From: Arthrobacter sp. 35W
GTDB taxonomy: Bacteria > Actinomycetota > Actinomycetes > Actinomycetales > Micrococcaceae
Assembly (NCBI RefSeq): GCF_000482545.1
Contig: NZ_KI519455.1
Span: 62,001-126,000 of the forward strand
DNA: 64,000 nt
Reading direction: 5' to 3'
Part shown: positions 60,728 to 64,000 of the stretch, piece after piece
How positions within the stretch are numbered: the stretch's first letter is position 1
How the letters are laid out: every line of letters starts with the position of its first letter
Made by a program: the position numbers and the translations under genes
Notes under the pieces: generated by a model
The model's database searches: none
What the model was told of the DNA's origin: nothing
The model's input: only the letters and a program-made list of their open reading frames with translations

Positions 60728-61360
60728 TTAGGCGGAGACCAGTCCCGCGAGCGTCGCGGCGTCCGGCCGCAATTCTTCTGACACGATTCCGGGCAGCAGG
60801 ATCGCCCACATCTGTTCGATGCGCTGCATGACATCCGCCCTGCTGGTCAGGACTTCCGAAACCATCTGAACACCGGTGAACGATGCCACGATGTATCTCG
60901 ACAGCGCTGCCGGATCCACTGCCTGCCGGATCTGTCCCTCGTCCTTGCCGCGCTGCACCAGATGCTCCATCGCGGCGATCCAGTCCTCGTACGGCCCCCG
61001 CATGGGCGGACCGAACGTGGTCGCTTCAAAGGTCAGGCGGATGCCGGCCTTGACGATGGGCTCATGGACCAGCCGCAGCCCGAACGACCGGCACATGAGG
61101 ATCATGGTCTCCACCGGGCTCCGCTCCTCGGCGAAGACTGCTTCACTGTCGGCGAGGGAAATGCGGTGTTGTTCGGCAATGACGGCCCTGGCCAGTTCCT
61201 CTTTCGACCGGAAGTGAAAGTAGAGCGCTCCCTTTGTCACCCCGGCCGTGTCGGCGACCTGCGTCAGACTGGCATTGCCGTAGCCATACTCGGCAAAAAC
61301 GTCCGATGCTCCGGCAATGATCGACTCACGGGTCGCTTTGGCACGATCCTGAAGAACCAT
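60728..61360 (-). CDS. TetR family regulator of the ScbR/ArpA (gamma-butyrolactone receptor) type
   Basis: A 210-residue regulator. The DNA-binding part is 'ATRESIIAGASDVFAEYGYGNASLTQVADTAGVTKGALYFHFRSKEELARAVI'. The ligand domain shows 'RLTFEATTFGPPMRGPYEDWIAAMEHLVQRGKDEGQIRQAVDPAALSRYIVASFTGVQMVSEVLT', very like the ScbR/ArpA receptors, including a Trp at the ligand pocket. Whether it binds a butyrolactone is unknown, and no AfsA-type synthase is in the window. ATG 61360; a TTG lies just before it. Probably autoregulatory and possibly acting on the FMN reductase. Confidence 0.82.
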   Translation of the reverse strand: MVLQDRAKATRESIIAGASDVFAEYGYGNASLTQVADTAGVTKGALYFHFRSKEELARAVIAEQHRISLADSEAVFAEERSPVETMILMCRSFGLRLVHEPIVKAGIRLTFEATTFGPPMRGPYEDWIAAMEHLVQRGKDEGQIRQAVDPAALSRYIVASFTGVQMVSEVLTSRADVMQRIEQMWAILLPGIVSEELRPDAATLAGLVSA

Positions 61361-61369
61361 CAATGAACC

Positions 61370-61711
61370 TCAACTCTTCTCAGGCGGCTGGTTTTCGAAG
61401 CACCTGCGGCGCCCCGCCAGCGATGGAAACTCATTCCACCGAGCGAACAACCCGCTGGTCGGAACCCCTGTGTCATCGAATGACTGAATTATCAAGGCCC
61501 CCACGACGCCAGACGGCATCTTGCCTTCGATCCTAGCAAGTCGGCCAATCGGCCCCTCCGGCCGGCTCCGCGCGTCGCCCGGAAATACTGCCCGGATGCT
61601 CTCTACGCAGTCCTGAAGTCCAGCCGGAATCTGAGATGGGCCCCGAGGATGGGGCTGGAAAGGAAGTTGGGCCGTGCCTCTTTTGCCCACGGTCAACAGG
61701 AGTGTGGACAA
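61370..61711 (-). CDS. Possible small hypothetical protein
   Basis: A 113-residue open frame with a short segment of plausible protein character ('GVVGALIIQSFDDTGVPTSGLFARWNEFPSLAG'). It is next to the TetR start on the same strand, which would put its end within the TetR promoter. The N-terminal part looks non-coding. It could be a remnant or chance. Confidence 0.2.
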   Translation of the reverse strand: MSTLLLTVGKRGTAQLPFQPHPRGPSQIPAGLQDCVESIRAVFPGDARSRPEGPIGRLARIEGKMPSGVVGALIIQSFDDTGVPTSGLFARWNEFPSLAGRRRCFENQPPEKS

Positions 61712-62236
61712 ACAGACGGGGCCCCAGCCATGTTGGTCAGGGGGGGCCTTCGTGGTGGGAGTCTTGCAGGCTTACTCGAAGATGTCGCGGCAGTTACGCA
61801 AGCTGCAAAGTCTTGTGGCGCTGTACTGCAGCGTCGCCATATTTCTCGACAAGGACCTGAAAGCTCAAATCCTACGCTACAGCCCCCTGAGCCCTTAGAT
61901 CATCACCACTGGCTCGAATCCGAACGACGTGCGCACCGCTGTCTTTGGCCGCCCGTCAGCACAAATTCCAAGCGCTCAGGTGCCCGCGTCGACCCGAGAG
62001 CTTGGTTACAGGCCAACACGACGGCCGCAGGGAGCCTGGGCGCAAACGCATCCCACGCGTTGCGATCATCTTCCTAAGCTGCACTCCACGGAGCGGAAAA
62101 GCTGCTCCATACCGAGGCCAAAAGCACTCCGACAGGCTTTGGCCGTCGCCCTCTGATCCCGAGCTTGCCTCTACTGTCGTCGGCCCCGACGTCCGTAGCG
62201 TCAAAACTTCCAGGCAGTCCGTTGCAGCGGACTCGG
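61712..62236. other. Gene-poor stretch between the TetR gene and jetD
   Basis: Together with 61361-61711 this is about 0.87 kb with no convincing gene on either strand. Base composition is lower in GC than the flanks and the open frames show no codon bias. No tRNA, integrase or transposase fragment was recognised. Confidence 0.5.
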
Positions 62237-63505
62237 TCAAGGCGTGACCGGCGGAGCTCCTGCAAGCACATCGCCGACGAGAAGCTTGATGAGGTCTTCT
62301 TCATATGCCGCGACACCCACGCGGTCCATCTGCGCACCCAACTCTGGGTCCCATGGTGTCTCGGAAACCACAACCTTCGTCCCAGAACCGTGTCGAGTGA
62401 CCGCGAGGTAGTCAGCGGCGCACATTCGCCACGGCTTCGCTGCTGGAGCCGAGGCGAGCAGGGACCGGACGTGTTGCAGGCCCCTGGTATCGAAGTCAGC
62501 GCGTACCGTGACTCGCCAGCCAGCAGCGGTCAGGGCAGCTATAGCCTCGCACTCCGTCCGAGACGGCGTCCCCGATGTGCAGACCACGCGCGGCGGCGTG
62601 CTGCCAGCCCCCGAGGTCTGGATGAATCCCTGGACTGAGGCTGAGAGCACTGATGGATTCTCGGTCACGAACACCCATGAGTCTGGCGTGGAAGGGCTTG
62701 CCCACTTAATGCCCGTCAGTTCTTTCGGGGGCAGGGTTAGCGTCGCGCCGTCGGGGATCGCCCACCCGTCCGGGTGCACTCCTGTGACAATGAGCCCTCC
62801 GACCAGGTCGTCGATGTCGACGCCGACCTCCGCCCAGGCGTCCCTGGCGCGCGGTCCCGAGACGCCCATCACCGCCAGGACCAGAGCAGGCAACGGACCC
62901 TCGTCCAAAGCGTGCGGGCTACCTGGAACCAGGGTGCGGCGGTCCACTCGGTCACCTGGGGCCGGGAGCAGAAGCAGAACCTCAAGTGCCTGACCGACGA
63001 GGGCCTGGGGGTCATCAGTAGCCAGGACGCGGGCGACGCCGCCGGTCCGCAGGAGCCGCTCGAGCACCGCGTCGACATCAATCCCCAGATGTGACGGTAG
63101 GGCCTCCACCCCTGTGCGCAGCTGGTCAACTATCAGCTGTCGTGCTGCGCTAGCCTGTAGCTTCTCCCGTGCTCCGACGGCGAGTCGCCGCCTGACTGCA
63201 TGTGCCACAACCACGCCCGGAGTCAGCCCGGCCGACCGCAGCTGCAGGGTTCGGGTAAGCGTGGTGAGGTCCACTGTGCGCTTCTGCCCGGGTATCAGAG
63301 GGCGTCCGGGAATCAGTCCTGTCGCCGCCGCACGCTCCGCCGCGTCCTGTGGTGCCTTGATTGTGACCGTTCCAGTGGTCATGTCGTCGTCTCCGCGGCG
63401 GTCGGCTGCTTGGGCCACGATCTGCCAAAGCCACAACAATTCTGGGGTGAGCAGCGCCGTCAAGTCAGCGTCCGCACAGGCGCCCGAGCACAAAGAACAA
63501 GCCAT
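62237..63505 (-). CDS. jetD: Wadjet anti-plasmid system protein JetD (TIGR02679 / DUF3323-DUF2399)
   Basis: A 422-residue nuclease subunit. The N-terminus has a C-x2-C-x3-C cluster (residues 3-10) then 'LLWLWQIVAQAADRRGDDD', typical of TIGR02679. The C-terminal DUF2399 Toprim-like domain shows the Toprim glutamate Glu282 in 'VFVTENPSVL', followed by 'RVVCTSGTPSRTECEAIAAL' and the acidic pair in 'VRADFDTRGLQH' (Asp337, Asp339). In Wadjet, JetD cuts closed circular DNA that the JetABC motor has extruded. The ATG overlaps the jetC stop (TGATG); a GTG one codon earlier is an alternative. Last gene of the operon. Confidence 0.9.
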   Translation of the reverse strand: MACSLCSGACADADLTALLTPELLWLWQIVAQAADRRGDDDMTTGTVTIKAPQDAAERAAATGLIPGRPLIPGQKRTVDLTTLTRTLQLRSAGLTPGVVVAHAVRRRLAVGAREKLQASAARQLIVDQLRTGVEALPSHLGIDVDAVLERLLRTGGVARVLATDDPQALVGQALEVLLLLPAPGDRVDRRTLVPGSPHALDEGPLPALVLAVMGVSGPRARDAWAEVGVDIDDLVGGLIVTGVHPDGWAIPDGATLTLPPKELTGIKWASPSTPDSWVFVTENPSVLSASVQGFIQTSGAGSTPPRVVCTSGTPSRTECEAIAALTAAGWRVTVRADFDTRGLQHVRSLLASAPAAKPWRMCAADYLAVTRHGSGTKVVVSETPWDPELGAQMDRVGVAAYEEDLIKLLVGDVLAGAPPVTP

Positions 63506-64000
63506 CACGGCTCCTGGGCTGGGCTGATCACGTACTCGGTGTCGCCGGGGAGCTGGAGCAGGCCGCGCACCATCATCGGGAACGCAACCACGGTGCCGTC
63601 CGACCCGGCCTCAAGGTCGTGCGCGTCGATCCCATCCCATGCGCCGGGCGCGCCGTCCCACAGGTACGAGGTGGCGATCAGGTCCAGGTCGAGTTGCGCG
63701 ATGTAGCGGGCCAAGCCTTCACGTCCTTGCTCGTCGACCTCAGCGGGAACCTCGTCGAGCGGCAGCAGTCTCAGCGCCTCGGTTCCAAGCCGGTCGTAGC
63801 CGGCCGCGATCGCGGCAAGCATGGGCGCCAGTACGACGAGCCGCCTCTCACCGCCGGACAGGCCGGTGGTGCGGCCCCACTTCCGCTCCTTCTCGGGGTC
63901 ATCGGCGCGGGTCACCATGTAGTCGACGTCCACCCAGGAAGTGATGTCAACTGCATCTGCGAGACGCTCCGCCATCGTGTCCCCGTTTGCGCCGGCCAGA
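63505..64000 (-). CDS. jetC: Wadjet system SMC-like ATPase JetC (TIGR02680), C-terminal part only
   Basis: The last 165 codons of a large SMC/SbcC-like ATPase; the rest lies beyond the right edge. Visible: the ABC signature 'TTGLSGGERRLVVLAPMLAAIA', a Walker B segment 'LLPLDEVPAEVDEQGR' and a D-loop/H-loop region 'LDLIATSYLWDGAPGAWDG'. This is the characteristic end of TIGR02680 proteins (about 1,300 residues). It forms the loop-extruding motor with JetA and JetB. The frame is open to position 64000. Confidence 0.9.
   Translation of the reverse strand, partial: LAGANGDTMAERLADAVDITSWVDVDYMVTRADDPEKERKWGRTTGLSGGERRLVVLAPMLAAIAAGYDRLGTEALRLLPLDEVPAEVDEQGREGLARYIAQLDLDLIATSYLWDGAPGAWDGIDAHDLEAGSDGTVVAFPMMVRGLLQLPGDTEYVISPAQEP

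Noticed and set aside
61905-61925. GGCTCGAATCCGAAC resembling a tRNA T-arm
   Set aside because: No acceptor stem, anticodon arm or D-arm can be folded around it.
61649-62077. Several overlapping frames of 70-140 codons in the gap before jetD
   Set aside because: No start signals, no conserved segments and codon use unlike neighbouring genes.

Overview
The window reads as chromosome of a high-GC Gram-positive actinobacterium, most likely a member of the Micrococcaceae close to Arthrobacter. This is inferred from the GC-rich third codon positions, the actinobacterial gene triad histidine phosphatase / DUF3090 / SCO1664, a DUF222 (13E12-type) protein, a LASTG (sortase E type) wall anchor, IspH of the MEP pathway and many TetR, LacI and Lrp regulators. 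No rRNA, tRNA, CRISPR array, prophage or insertion sequence was seen.

Layout. 1-3.0 kb: the 5' part of an oligopeptide ABC importer (binding lipoprotein and a truncated permease). 3.3-8.7 kb: small metabolic genes and the conserved triad. 8.8-17.4 kb: housekeeping genes ychF, rmuC, an amidase, ispH, xseA and xseB. 17.5-20.7 kb: polyphosphate kinase 2, an alanine-type aminotransferase and an orphan betaine-type binding lipoprotein. 20.8-24.8 kb: a sugar island with a GH35 beta-galactosidase, a divergent LacI regulator with visible operators and a BadF/NAG-kinase-type sugar kinase. 24.9-33.2 kb: regulator/effector pairs (LysR with MFS, Lrp with a Cys/Met PLP enzyme, an ArsR-like regulator, a second Lrp with MFS), several with clear operator palindromes. 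33.3-39.0 kb: CorA, an aldo/keto reductase, a GNAT-AAA+ fusion ATPase, a DHA2 exporter and a nitroreductase. 39.2-46.0 kb: a cell-surface block with a 1,294-residue wall-anchored GH20 hexosaminidase, a Tat-exported PHP phosphoesterase and a small wall-anchored protein. 46.2-48.7 kb: PhnA-like protein, a DUF222 protein lacking its HNH domain and a small membrane protein. 48.8-53.4 kb: a thiolase and acyl-CoA dehydrogenase pair with a TetR-type operator, a TetR gene, and a LysM lipoprotein gene broken by one amber codon. 53.7-61.4 kb: small enzymes, an ABC-F ATPase, a methyltransferase, an FMN reductase and a TetR regulator resembling gamma-butyrolactone receptors.

The right edge (62.2-64.0 kb) holds the last two genes of a Wadjet-type (JetABCD, type II) anti-plasmid system: jetD complete and the 3' end of the SMC-like jetC. 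jetA and jetB should lie just outside the window. Between this system and the rest of the chromosome is about 0.87 kb with no convincing gene, which may mark the edge of an island.

Long perfect or near-perfect hairpins lie between many convergent genes and account for most transcription ends. Two further long palindromes, a 15-copy 7-bp tandem repeat and several short repeat families lie between genes.
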